Shown here: one piece after another, positions 22,090 through 34,600 of the stretch | Layout of the letters: the number at the start of each line of letters is the position of its first letter | How positions within the stretch are numbered: position 1 is the stretch's first letter | From: Liquidambar formosana | Lineage: Eukaryota; Streptophyta; Magnoliopsida; Saxifragales; Altingiaceae | Assembly (NCBI GenBank): GCA_039720395.1 | Contig: CM077827.1 | Span: 17,161,822-17,225,821 of the forward strand | DNA length: 64,000 nt | Reading direction: 5' to 3' | Translations under genes and position numbers: made by a program | Notes under the pieces: generated by a model | The model's input: the letters and a program-made list of their open reading frames with translations, nothing else | Told to the model about the DNA's origin: nothing | Databases searched by the model: none

Positions 22090-24420
22090 ATGATGGGAGG
22101 TTGAAAACCTGAGACTGAAGTAAGGAAGTGTACTCAAGTCATGAGTATACTTAAACCACTGAGGGTTGAGAATTGATAAGAGAAGCATATTCAAGCCACT
22201 ACGAATGAACATACTTTTGAAATGGAAAGATATATTCTAGTCACGAATATATTTGACCAAGTGATGAGAATGAAATCTGAGAAGTACGTTCAAGTGATGA
22301 ACATACCTTTGAAATGGAGAAGTATATTCAGGTCACGAATATATTTAACCAAGTGAGTGACAAAATATCTGAGAAGTATACTCAAATGATGAGTATACCA
22401 CTGAAATGGAGAAATATATTCAGGTCACGAATATATTTAACCAAGTAATCTGAGAATGAAATTTGAGAAGTATACTCAAGTGGTGAGCATACCATTGAAA
22501 TGGAGAAATATATCCAAGCGATGGATATATTTAACCAAGTAGGTGACAAAATATCTGAGAAGTATACTCAAGTGATGAGTATACCATTGAAATGGAGAAA
22601 TATATTCAGGTCACGAATATATTTAACCAAGTAATCTGAGAATGAAATCTGAGAAGTATACTCAAGTGGTGAGCATACCATTGAAATGGAGAAATATATC
22701 CAAGCGATGGATATATTTAACCAAGCAGGATAAGAATAATCTGAGAAGTATACTCAAGTGATGGGTACACCATTGAAATGGAGAAATATATTCTAGTCAC
22801 GAATATATTTAACCAAGTAAGTGACAAGTGTGTTCAAGTGATGAACACACCATTGAAATGGAGAAATATATCCAAGCGATGGATATACTTAACCAAGTAG
22901 GATAAAGAATAATCTGAGAAGTGTACTCAAGTGATGAGTGTACTTTTGAAATGGAGAGATATATTCAGGTCACGAACATATTTAACCAAGTGATGAAAAA
23001 GATGCTGAGAAATATACTCAAGTGATGAGTATACTTAATGATTGAAAAAGACTGAGAAGTACGTTCAAGTGATGAACATACTTTTGAAATGAAGAAATGT
23101 ATCCAAGTGATGGATATATTCAACCAAGTAAGCTGAGAAGTACACTCAAGTGATGAGCATACCATTGAAATGGAGAAATATATCCAAACGACGGATATAT
23201 TTAACCAAGTAAGATAAGAATAATCTGAGAAGTGTACTCAAGTGATGAGTACACCATTAAAATGGAGAAATATATTCTAGTCACGAATATACTTAACCAA
23301 GTAAGCGACAAGTATGTTTAAGTGATAAACATACCATTGAAATAGAGAAATATATCCAAGTGATGGATATACTTAAGCAAGTAAGATAGAGAATAATCTG
23401 AGAAGTGTACTCAAGTGATGAGTACACCATTGAAATGGAGAAATATATTCTAGTCATGAATATATTTAACCAAGTAAGTGACAAATAATCTGAGAAGTAT
23501 GTTCAAGTGATGAACATACCATTGAAATGGAGAAATATACCCAAGCGATGGATATACTTAACCAAGTAAGTGGCAAAATATCTGAGAAGTATACTCAAGT
23601 GATGAGTATACCATTGAAATGGAAAAATATACCCAAGTGATGGATATACTTAACCAAGTAAGTGACAAGTATGTTTAAATGATAAACATACCATTGAAAT
23701 AGAGAAATATATCCAAGCGATGGATATACTTAAGCAAGTAAGATAGAGAATAATCTGAGAAGTGTACTCAAGTGATGAGTACACCATTGAAATGGAGAAA
23801 TATATTCTAGTCATGAATATATTTAACCAAGTAAGTGACAAATAATCTGAGAAGTATGTTCAAGTGATGAACATACCATTGAAATGGAGAAATATACCCA
23901 AGCGATGGATATACTTAACCAAGTAAGTGGCAAAATATCTGAGAAGTATACTCAAGTGATGAGTATACCATTGAAATGGAAAAATATACCCAAGTGATGG
24001 ATATACTTAACCAAGTAAGTGACAAATGATCTGAGAAGTATGTTCAAGTGATGAACATACCATTGAAATGGAGAAGTATACCCAAACGATGGATATACTT
24101 AACCAAGTAAGTGACAAAATATCTGAGAAGTATACTCGAGTGATGAGTATACCATTGAAATGTAGAAATATACCCAAGGGATGAATATATTTTACCAAGT
24201 AAGTGATAATGAGGATCTGAAACTAGGAAGCATATTCAATGGGTGAACATGCTTTTGAAATGGAAGAATATATTCAAGTGATGAATATATTCAACCAAGT
24301 ATGATAGAGAATGAGAATTTGAAACTGAGAAGCATATTCAAAGGGTGAATACACTTTTGAAATGGAAGAACACATTCAAGCGATGAATATATTCAACCAA
24401 GTAGGATGAAAAATCAAGAT
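22090..24420. repeat. Tandem array of covarying hairpins, element A
   Basis: A unit of about 89 bp repeated about 25 times. Each unit has two hairpins separated by CCATTGAAATGG (itself a palindrome) and TTAACCAAGTA. Type 1 has a constant loop AGTGA and arms that change together: GTATACTCA/TGAGTATAC (22376-22398, loop AATGA), GTGTGTTCA/TGAACACAC (22828-22850), GTGTACTCA/TGAGTACAC (23232-23254), GTATGTTTA/TAAACATAC (23312-23334), GTATGTTCA/TGAACATAC (23497-23519). Type 2 alternates ATATATTC/GAATATAT with ATATATCC/GGATATAT. Some units have one or two unpaired transitions. Long minus-strand ORFs here are repeats of the array and were not called. Confidence 0.9.
23303..24016. repeat. 357 bp higher-order duplication within the array
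   Basis: About 23303-23659 recurs almost unchanged at 23660-24016. The offset is 357 bp, four 89 bp units, so recent growth was by multi-unit blocks. Confidence 0.75.
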
Positions 24421-24685
24421 TTGAAATGAGGATATATGATCAATTTATCAAGATTGAACAGGCATGGTGCAAGAGGAGAGTGACTTAACACATTATCACT
24501 TGAGTTGGCATGACACAGGGGAAATATATTCAACCCTTTTGAACATAAAATCAATTCAAGGAATTGATTTCAAGATGGAATTTGATTGATTTTAAGCTCA
24601 AAAAGTGTTGAATATCTCATTTGGAAGGAGGTTTGATCACGCGTCAAGGCGAGACAAAGCGAGGGAGAAAGCCAAAACAAGGTGG
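24421..24685. other. Spacer between hairpin array and ORF2, element A
   Basis: Non-coding. Ends in G- and A-rich short repeats (CAAGGCGAGACAAAGCGAGG), the same context that precedes the foldback module in B1 and B2. Confidence 0.5.
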
Positions 24686-24743
24686 CTTGGGTGACCACCA
24701 GGCCTCAGGAGGCTAGCCGCCCAGGCCTGGGTGGTTACCCGAG
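24686..24743. promoter_or_regulatory. 58 bp foldback module (upstream of ORF2, element A)
   Basis: Starts CTTGGGTGACC and ends GGTTACCCGAG like the 80 bp copies, but is 22 bp shorter. Inner arms are CCAGGCCT and AGGCCTGG around GGCTAGCC. It ends 88 bp before the TATA box, as in B1 and B2. Confidence 0.8.
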
Positions 24744-24830
24744 CCCGAAGCAGAAATCCCACTTTGAATAGGAAACTTCCTATTCTGATGGGTTTTTTCC
24801 TATTTGAACTTGGATTTGTGACCTTTTCCC

Positions 24831-24840
24831 TATAAAAACA
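24831..24840 (+). promoter_or_regulatory. ORF2 TATA box, element A
   Basis: TATAAAAACA preceded by CCC, 56 bp before the start codon. Confidence 0.75.
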
Positions 24841-24886
24841 CATCCAAGAGATTCCTAAACCTACTTGTATTCATTCATTAGAAATT

Positions 24887-26224
24887 ATGGAGGCTCTAGA
24901 CAAATTTTTAGGAGGGTTTTTGAGAGTTATGAGTGCTGAAGCAAAATCTGAGTTCAAGTGCTTTGGCTTGGATCCATTGCTCTCCTTGAGGCATGTGAGG
25001 CTTGAAACGAACCTCTTGACTGCTGCTACATATTTTTGGGATCCTCAAGTTCATGTGTTCCGCTTCAACTATGAAGAACTGTGCCCAACCATGGAGGAAT
25101 TCTGTGCATTGTATGGAGTTTCAACGGTAGGTCCTTTCATTCTCCCTACTCCTCGCCCAAGCTTTCTTATTTCTTTCTCCAATCTACTTGGGATTCACTC
25201 ACAATATGCCTCTACGTTTGTAAAGGACCATATGGTAGACTTGATGAAATTGGCAACCTCTTTTTTAGCTTGTGATAGTAAAGGTATTTTGAATTTTACC
25301 TTTCCTATTAAGCATGCTCTTGCCTTTTGCCTCATTGGTCGTTTCCTTATTTCAACTGGTACTCCACATGTTCCCATACAAATTTGTGACTTGATTCCTC
25401 TCCTTGCCAAGGGCTATAACTTGATTCCCATGGTGCTAGCTGAAACCTTGAATAGTTTGGATAAAGTCCATGAGGACCCAAAGGTTCCTTTAGGAGGTAG
25501 CCCCATTCTGTTGCAAATGTGGTTGCTTGAAAGACTGAATTTCTTGTCACCAGTTGCCATTACACCATACAAGCCCCAGCACTACTGCCTTCGCCGCATT
25601 GAACTACCTGGGCAATTTTCATTGAGAGATTGGCTAGGTTACTTCCAAACCCTTTCTTGGAGGAGTGTCAAGTGGTTTGTATTCATATGGGGCTGCAGTG
25701 ACCAGGTGCTTCTGCGGACTTCTGGATGCGCCATGGTGAGACTCATAGGACTGAGGTCTACTTCCTTCTATTGGCCTTCAAGGGTTCTGCGTTAGATGGG
25801 CGCCATGCAAACCATACCCACTTCCTTGAAAGGTGACTATCCTGTGGTGCCCGCGGGTCTTTCTGTAGTGACTTGGGCGAAGGACCGATGGCCTAGAAAG
25901 CTGACACTGACTCAAGTGACGAATACTGATGGTCCGTATATGATGAGCCCCGAGTATAAGGAATGGTTGAAAAGCAATTTAGGTGAGAGAGAGACTACTC
26001 GAAGAGAAAGGATTTTTGGACTTATCAAGAACAATGAACTTGGATCTTGCAGAGAAGATATTAGGGAAGCAGTGACAGCAGCTTATGAACATGACTTGAG
26101 GAAGAAAAGAAGACATGAAAGAGAGAAGAAGAAAGCTGAGGAGCGAGCTGCAAAGAAGCCCAAGAAAAACTTAAGACTCAATAGAATAGGATATTTATGG
26201 CATATTTATAGTTCTTTTACTTAA
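24887..26224 (+). pseudogene. Antisense ORF2 of element A (PMD/DUF7745-like), one stop
   Basis: A frame of 446 codons, open except for a single TAG at 25793-25795 (CAG in B1 and B2). The start MEALDKFLGG is shared with B1 and B2 and follows a TATA box. Conserved blocks in order: TAATYFWDPQVHVFRFNYEEL (about residue 45), PTMEEFCALYGV, DHMVDLMKLATSFLA, LAFCLIGRFLIS, LLQMWLLERLNFLS, LPGQFSLRDWLGYF, then MGAMQTIP. The last 90 residues are basic and helical (RRERIFGLIK, DLRKKRRHEREKKKAEE). Role unknown; the basic tail suggests nucleic-acid binding or a nuclear signal. It is the least damaged ORF2 in the window, and AATAAA signals follow the stop at about 26263. Readthrough or a very recent mutation cannot be told apart. 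Confidence 0.8.
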
Positions 26225-26482
26225 TACCAATGAATTGCTATGTCAATCAATTTTAGTTTTGAATAAATTGCCAATAATAAATCAAATTTGGGATTTTCTT
26301 GTTTGATTTAGACCGCACCCAAGGTAACTTTATGGGTTGCCTACGTATCTCCATGGTTTTTTTTTCTTCTTTTTTTTTTGTTTTGTTTTTTTTTGTTTTT
26401 GAATGGAGAATCAGGTCTTACGTAGTTCTTATGCCTTAACTTTTGCCTAGGCCGCCCTTACGGGTTTTCAACCTAGCAGGCT
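26225..26482. other. Convergent 3' region between ORF2 and pol, element A
   Basis: ORF2 (plus) and pol (minus) end tail to tail here. The middle holds a T-rich run (26357-26400) that is polypurine in element sense, flanked by GGGTTGCCTACGTATC and TTACGTAGTTC. It could act as a transcription stop for both strands or as an internal polypurine tract. Confidence 0.5.
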
Positions 26483-29400
26483 TCAAACATGATATTTCTT
26501 CAATTGATCCAAATTAGTTGGACGAGCGAACTCAATTCCATCTAAATCCATGAGGCGAACAGCCCCTGCTGGCAATATCTCTTTGATAATGTATGGCCCA
26601 CCCCAACTTGGCTTGAATTTTCCCCGCGGATCGAACACTGGAGCTCTGATTTCTTTCAGCACTACATCCCCTTTCTTTAGACCTCGATCTTTGACATGCT
26701 TGTTGAATGCTCTGGCAACTCTCCGTTGATACCCCTGAACATGATACAACGCCCTTAAACGCCTTTCATCCAGCAAAGCTAACTCATCATAGCGGCTCTT
26801 AACCCAGTCCACTTCTGTTATCTGGCTCTCCACGGCAACTCTTAGTGAAGGAACTTCCAATTCAACTGGCAACACGGCCTCCATTCCATAAACTAGAGAA
26901 TAAGGGGTAGCCCCTGTTGACGACCTTATTGATGTTCTGTAACCCCATAGAGCCAATGGCAACTTCTCATGCCAGTCTGTGTGTGAGTCCGCAGTCTTCT
27001 GTAGTATCTTCTTGATGTTCTTGTTAGCTGCTTCCACCGCTCCATTAGTCTGAGGACGGTATGGTGACGACAGATGGTGGGCTATGCCATACTTTTGCAA
27101 GAGCTCATGGGTTTCTTTCTGAAAGTGCTGGCCATTGTCTGAGATAACTTCATGCGGTACCCCATATCGATAGATGATGCTGTGTTGTATGAACTGTGCT
27201 ACCTTCTTGGAATTCAAGGTCTTGAAGGACGCTGCTTCCACCCACTTAGTGAAGTAGTCGATGGCGACCAGGATGTATTCATGCCCATTTGATGCCTTTG
27301 GCTTGATCTGTCCGATGATATCTATCCCCCATACTGCGAATGGCCAAGGTGACGACATACTTGTTAAAGGCATAGAAGGCAAATGTTGTCCACTGGCGAA
27401 CAGTTGGCATTTGTGGCACTTCTTGACATGTGCGTGGCAGTCTCTTTCCATGGTGGACCAATAATAGCCTAGCCTCATGATTTTCTTAGCCAACATATAG
27501 CCGTTCATGTGCGGAGCCCCTGTCCCTTCATGGATTTCTTTAATCAGATGCTCGGCTTCCTCCTTGGTGACACACAGCAGGTAGATCCCGTCGTATGATC
27601 TCCGATATAGCTTTCCTCCACAAAGTACATAGCGACTCGCCAACCGCCTTAGGGTTTTTCTATCGATACGAGATGCTCCTTCTGGGTATTCCCTTTCTTC
27701 AATGAACTTCTTTATGTCATGGAACCACGGACGGCCATCATTTACCTCTCCTCCTCGGATTGCACAACAGTACACAGGCTTGTCTCGGCATTCTATCACC
27801 AATGGCTTCACATTTCCCCCTTCAGGTATCTCCATCATGGATGCTAGGGTCGCCAAGGCATCGGCGAACTGGTTCTTGTTCCTTGAAAGGTAGTTAAATT
27901 CTATCTCTGAGAACTCCTTGGTTAGAGCTTCCAGGTAGGCATGGTAGGGTAGCAGCTTCTCATCTCGAGTTTTCCATTCCCCTTTTATCTGACAAATGAT
28001 TAGCGCCGAGTCCCCGAACACTTCCAATTCTTTGATCCCCAATTCAAGTGCCGCTTCCAGTGCTAGGATACAGGCCTCATACTCAGCAATGTTGTTGGTA
28101 GCTTCGAACCCCAACTTGACCGCCAACGGTGTAAATGCCTCTTCAGGTGAGACCAGCAGGACTCCTATTGTTGGGAATCGAACAAGAGGGAAAAATAGAA
28201 GTGCGGAATATAAAAAATTTTTCCTACGATTCCCAATCCCATGAATCTAACTATGCATAACACAAAATCAAACCCTAACTACGAAGAGGGTTAGAACACT
28301 TACAGTTTTAATGGTCTTCTCCTTTTTGCTCCAAGCTTTGATTCCGGACAGCGGTGAATGAGCAGCCCAAGTGTGCTGCCTCCAACGGTATCCACACCTA
28401 GCTAGAGCTTCAAGTCCTTTCTTTCTTCTTCCTTGTTGTTGCTAGAGGTGGAGAAGAGAGAGAGAGAGAAGAGAGCCTCCAAGGGGCTGGACGGCTAGGG
28501 TTTATTATGCAAGCCTCTTATGCCATGTCACACATAAGTGTGACTTATATAGGCAGCCCACTAAAGGGGGCTGGCCATGGGGAAGAAATCCTAATAGGGT
28601 TATGTGTAATTACACTTAATTGCACATTAACCCCTATTATTTGTATCAAATACAAATAGGCCTATAAAGAACTATTCTTTATTCACTAAAACCCTTTCTC
28701 TCATAGACTTTAAAGCCCTTCTTGCATGATCAGTGTGTGACCCATTGGGTTCACATCATTAAGTAGTAGGAATAGCACGAGGTATGCACAATGGAACTCT
28801 TTCCATTTAGGGTCTAATTGGAACTCCTTCCAATTCCCTAATTGATTATAACTCACTTATATCAATTAGGGCTTCTACTAACCATGAGTAACACCTAGCA
28901 TATGGCTCATGGTGTGGTCCTTAATGAGGTGAATAGTCATTTACAAAGAACCCTTCTGTTATAGTTTATAGGTTACAATTGCATCCTTCCTTCAACACAA
29001 TGTCTCTAATTGAACTAATAGGACATGGAAGTCTGTCAAGTCCCTAGTTCAATTACTTTATACTCATTCATAGATATCAACTCATTGATGAACTCATGAA
29101 ACTCTTTTCATATTCATCCTACCATGGCCATGGATTTAATGAGTTATATTATGAATGCTATTTGAGACATTCTCTTTCTTTTTCCTGAGAGTGATGGATC
29201 CCTTGTTGATCACTCACATGCCTTCATACACATAGCAGTAGGGCCAATGAACACCTTTGCAAACCCCTGAATAGGATTTGCACTTAGTGTTATCAAACTT
29301 CTAAAGCTACATGCATAAGACAACTATGGTGTCTCAGGTCTAAGGATTACTTGTACCACTATAACAATGAGAAACTGAATGACAGGCAGGATAAAACTCC

Positions 29401-31506
29401 ATTCAGTTTATCTCATATCTTTGGTCACATTCAGTGTACCTATTCTCGTAATAGGCACCCACTTGTTGGTTGTAGTGTCTCCACACAAATAGCTTGAGAC
29501 TAGCTATCCTCCTATAGAGTCAACCTAACAAGTGCTAGTCCTATGGTTCATTATTGTCCATCATAGTGAACCTTCAACTAGGAATGCTTTAGGAGTTTAG
29601 TACAGAGATATATCTACAGTCTCAAAATTACAACTCTTTGTAATTCCATATTCTCAACTCTAACTCCATGGACATATTATGTAAATATAAATGATGCATA
29701 TAAACATAATAGAATAAGCCCTTTTATTAAATCAATAATAAATGTGACATACATAAATGAAATCAAATGATTGTTCCTAATCCCTAAACAATCATCTCTA
29801 TGATTGGCTCTAGGGCATAATCCTAACACCTATCCCATAACCTTTCTTATTGGCTGCCCCATCGAAGTATACTTTCCAAATTTTTCTGCCAATCTCTAGC
29901 ACGTCCTCGTCTGGGAACTGATCGTTGAATGGAGCAGATGATGACACCGGACAGCTGGCTAGGTAGTCTGCGATGATGCTTCCCTTGATAGACTTCTGAT
30001 TCACGTACTTGATGTCGAATTCGTTGAGGAGAATTGACCATCGAGCAGTTCTGAATGACAATACCGGCCTTTCTACTAGGTACTTTAACGGGTCCATGCG
30101 ACTTATCAAGAACACTTCGAAGGACATCATGTAGTGCCGGAGTTTCTGTGTCGCCCATACTAGTGCCACACAAGCCTTTTCAATTGCATTGTACTTCACT
30201 TCATAGTCTGTCATTTTCTTGCTTAGGTAGTAGATGGCATTCTCCTTTGTAGACCCTTCGAGATATTGAGCTAACAAAGCTCCCATCGAGGTTTCGGTGA
30301 CCGTTAAGTATAACAAAAGCGGCGCACCTTGCCGTGGGGGAACTAAGATTGGAGGATTGCTCAAGTATCTCTTAATGGTCTCAAAGGCCTCTTGGCATTC
30401 TTTGTTCCATACTTTTGGCACACCTTTCTTAAGCAATTTGAAGATTGGTTCGCAAACCATGGTTAAGTTGGCAATGAATCGGCTTATGTATTGAACTCTT
30501 CCCAGAAAACCCCGGATCTGCTTCTCAGTGCTAGGCGGCTCCATCTCCACAATAGCTTTTATCTTCCCTGGGTCCACTTCGATACCTCTCTGAGTGATCA
30601 TAAACCCCAATAACTTGCCTGCAGTGACACCAAAAGCGCACTTCTGTGGGTTGAGACGGAGATTGTACTTTTTTGCTCGCTCTAGGAATTTCTCTAGTGC
30701 CTTGAAATGCCCTTCTCTATCGACGGACTTCACGATCATATCATCGACATAAACCTCGACTTCCTTATGGATCATATCATGCAATAAGGTCGTAGCTGCT
30801 CTTTGGTAAGTAGCCCCAGCGTTTCTTAAGCCAAAAGGCATTACCTTGTAACAGTACGTTCCCCATTGCGTGATAAAGGCTGTTTTCTCCATGTCTTGAG
30901 GCGCCATCTTTATCTGGTTATACCCGGAGAATCCGTCCATGAAGGAGAGGAGTGCATGTCCCACTGTACTATCCACCAACACGTCGATATGGGGTAAAGG
31001 AAAGTCATCCTTAGGGCTCGCGGCGTTGAGATCTCGGAAATCGACACACATCCTTACTTTCCCATCTTTTTTAGGAACAGGCACTATATTCGACAGCCAC
31101 TCGGGGTACTCCACAACTTGGAGGAAACCCACGTCTAGTTGTTTAGTTACCTCTTCTTTTACTTTTAGAGCCCATTCTGGTTTTAATCTTCTGAGTTTCT
31201 GCTTTACCGGCTTCTTTAGGGAATTAGTGGGGATATAGTGTTGCACAATATCGGGGTCGATGCCAGGCATGTCTTCATAAGACCATGCAAAAGCCATAAT
31301 GTTGGCTTTCAAGAGGGAGATCATCTTTTCTTTTTCAACGGGGAGAGGGTTTTCCCAATTTTAACTATTCTTGGCAATTCATTCGTCCCTAAGTTGATTG
31401 ATTCCAATTCATCCATATTAGGTTCGGTGACGCCCCTTTTCCTTTGCTCAACGAGCTCCGGGGGGACATCGTTCCTAGGATCTATATCCATGCCATAAAT
31501 ATCCAT
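26483..31506 (-). pseudogene. Element A pol: RT, two RNase H domains, integrase
   Basis: Read on the minus strand, 31506 down to 26483. Reverse transcriptase with YVDDMIVKS (residues 192-195 of the 31324-29829 segment), first RNase H, then a second RNase H (KVYFDGAANKKG) that resumes as NNIAEYEACILALEAA. The dual RNase H is typical of the Tat lineage. Integrase follows with an HHCC finger (CHKCQ) and the catalytic triad in GIDIIG, ISDNGQ and GAVEAANK. Breaks: a frameshift near 31330, just before RT, and a 1660 bp copia solo LTR (28169-29828) inside the second RNase H. Otherwise the frames are long and clean, so decay is recent. Confidence 0.95.
28169..29828 (-). mobile_element. Solo LTR of the copia family inside element A pol
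   Basis: 1660 bp. Plus-strand ends are TGTTGGGAATCG and ATAATCCTAACA, the inverse of the copia LTRs at 50643, 52363 and 60396. The target duplication is CCTAT on both sides (28164-28168 and 29829-29833), perfect. No internal sequence remains. Confidence 0.97.
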
Positions 31507-31525
31507 AGAGGAGAGAAAAGAGACA

Positions 31526-31696
31526 CTGCATATATAGAGAAAGAAAACACACTTTATTGACTAGGAATAATGGGAATGACACACAAAAGAAAGAAGGAAA
31601 ACAAACAAATCTGTATTAATACTATGACTCCACAAAGTGAGTAAAGTAGATACATCTTATTGAATTAGGGAAATATTACTAAACTAAGACTCCTAC
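31526..31696 (-). other. Putative intron between protease and RT, element A
   Basis: On the minus strand GTAGGA (donor, 31696) and TATATATGCAG (acceptor, ending 31526) bracket 171 bp that contain the stop of the gag-protease frame. Removing it keeps the frame open into the short segment that leads to RT. An intron at this position is known in Ogre/Tat elements; splicing here is inferred. Confidence 0.6.
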
Positions 31697-34600
31697 AAGC
31701 TGCTATCAGGTAGGCCAAGGTCTTCTTCTTCATGGATCTCCGCAATGACACCACATTCAAGGTACCAATTCAGGAATGGCACGGTAGCATGGCTAATGGA
31801 TGAACCCTGGAGTTCTTCAATGGTCGAGTCTTCCACGGTGAGGATCATGTCTTGGAACATTTCAGTCATAGCCCCCGCATCAAGGTTCTCTGCCCAGTCT
31901 TCCTCTTTCTTTTCCCAGAACTCATCATTGATGGCTTCATCATCCACCATTTCAACTGTGATTGGATACCATTCGGTGAAGAAGATTTCAAAACCCGGAA
32001 CTCGGATCTTGGTAGCTTGGTCAAAGGTGGGCTCTGGAAACCCGCAATATAGAAAATCATCCCCTTCTTTGACGAAGTAACCATTCAAAGTAGGTCGATA
32101 TGGCGAGATCTTCAGGTCTGGCACCCTTCCCTCGGCTTTGGCTCTTACTTTCTCTTTGTTCCTCTTCAGCATTTCCGCATAATCATTTTTGGAGGGCTCA
32201 TATCCTAACCCAAAAGTATATGAGGTGACACGGCTTTGAATAGACGTAGGGATCCCTTGTTGGTGACGCCCTAGCCCCATGCCTGGAAAGAAACTCATCC
32301 TTCTCATGATTTCACCAACATGCAAGTTGCCATGGGGACAAAAGTCCAAGGGTATTAATTCACCCTTTTCGAGCTCTTTCTCAATGCATTGGACATACTC
32401 AAACCCAGATAGCGGTATCGCTGCTGATTCAGGTTGTATCTCACATATAGGCACACCTGCGAGTTTCAATTCATAGTCCCCTTGAAGTGTTACTATGGCT
32501 CCTTCATGAGGAAACTTCACATTTTGATGGAGTGAAGATGGCACAGCCCCAGCAGGATGAATCCAAGGTCGGCCCAACAGCAAGTTGAAACATGACGGCA
32601 CATCTAACACTTGGAATTCTACCCTAAATTCAGTGGGTCCTATGATAAGAGGCAAAGTAACCACCCCTATTACTTCTCGGCGGGTGTTGTCATAAGCTCT
32701 TACGGTCTGCCCAGATGGCGTGAAATCGGTGGGTCCCAAACCCAAAACAGTGGCAGTTCGGAGAGGACATACATTCAGTGCGGACCCATTGTCGATAAGG
32801 ACGGTAGGAACCCTCTTCCCCATAGTGTCAACGGTCACGTAGAGAGCTTGAGAATGGCTTGGCCCGCTTTTGGGTAGGTCTACATCGGTGAACACGATGG
32901 TTGAGTTCTTGGGAGTTGGATTCACCAAATGTACCAATCCCTCGGGGGATGTGTCAACAGGCACTTGTATCTGATTCAGCAGTTTCAACACGGTCTGTCT
33001 GTGCTTGTGCAAGGCCATGAGTAAGCCCCAGATAGTGATGTTGGCATTAGTCTTCTTCAGCTGCCTAAGCACTTTATCCTCTTCTTCTTGCAAGCTAGGA
33101 CGCCTCTGCCCTTCCAAATCTTCCAACGGATTCTCAGATTCTAGGTGGGGAGGCTTGAAATGGCGACCCCCTCTGGTTATATGATCCAGCTCATCATCAC
33201 TAGCCCATATATCATGGACTTCCTCGGAGTCATTCATTAAGTCATCCCATTCTATCATGTCAATGCTCTCCATCTCTGTCGGCAAGTCATCCCATCCTGA
33301 AGGGACTATCGGCTCATCTGATATTGGACTTGGGCTTGAGTACAGCACATAGTAATCAAATTTCCCCGACGCTTCACCTAATAGGCCAACCTGAGGATCC
33401 CCTGCTTCATATCTTTCTTTCAGCTCTTGTTGGATAGATTTCTTTGGCAACAACAAAACCTTTTGGTCAATGAGGTCTTGGATGATCTTTTTTAGTATGG
33501 AACAAGCCTCGGTGTCATGACCGGGTGCACAATGGTATTGGCAATATTGGTGAGGAGTTGAGGGCCTTGGTTTTGGTGGAAGTGGCATGATAAGGCTGTT
33601 ATTGCGGCAAATGGTGAAGAGACGGGTTAAGGTCATGGGGAGCGGAGTGTATTGTCTTATGGGATGGCGAGGGCGAGAGGATTCAACCCCAATGGCATTT
33701 ATGGTGTTAGGTGGGGGTGTGTTGTTGTGTAATGGGAGAGGATTACGGGTGACATTTGGACGGGTTGGTGGTGAAATGACTTGCTTGTCAATGAGGTCTT
33801 GGACTTGGTGGCGAAGGCGAATACAGCGATTGGTGGCATGGCCTTTGGATTGGTGGTACTTGCAGTACTCATTCTCATTGTAGCTCTTGGGTAAGGGATT
33901 TGGTGGAGGTCTTGGGTCGAGTGGCTTCAATAGGTCACGACTTATGAGCTTTTCAAGGACTCTTTCAAGTGGCATGAATAGGTCAGTGAATTGGCGAGGT
34001 GGGTTGACATCATTGAGAGAAAAGGGTTGGATTGGTTGAGTTATGGTGTTGACCTCGGCATTGTTCTTCCCAGTAAAGTTTGTCTTGCGACTCCTCACTT
34101 CCTCAGTCTTGATTGTCCCATCATTGATAGCATCTTCAACCTGCGTGCCAGCCCCAATGAGAGCTTTGAAATTTGGGAAATAGTGGGCAAATAGGTCCTT
34201 GTGATACACGGGCAGCAGGTTCTTAACCACTAACTGAATTTGGTCCTCCTCATTCGGCCTATCCATCATTCTCGACGCCTTTTGTCTCCACCTTGTAATG
34301 TAAGCGGAGAAAGTTTCATGAGCCCCTTGCTTGGTAGTTTCTAGGTCCCTTCGAGTAACGTCCACCTCTGTGTTATACTTGTAGTGCTCTGAAAACTCAT
34401 TGCATATGTCTTCCCAAGTCCGGGTTCTATTCTCATCCAAGGATAAGAACCATTTCAAAGCAGAAGTGGCCAAGGTTTCATGGAACATTTGAGCTAAAAG
34501 CTCGTCAGTAGCCCCTCGAGGGTGCATAGCTCGCACGTACATCTTCAAATGAGTCTTAGGGCAACCCGTCCCATCGAACTTTTCTAACTCCGGCATCTTG

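Noticed and set aside
23293..24198. Repeated 63-residue minus-strand ORFs (MSLTWLNIFMTRIYF type)
   Set aside because: They are translations of the tandem array; their similarity follows from DNA repetition.
22090..24420. CRISPR-like array of regular repeats
   Set aside because: The context is plant retrotransposon DNA, the spacers are themselves repeats, and the units are hairpin-bearing tandem repeats. No cas genes.
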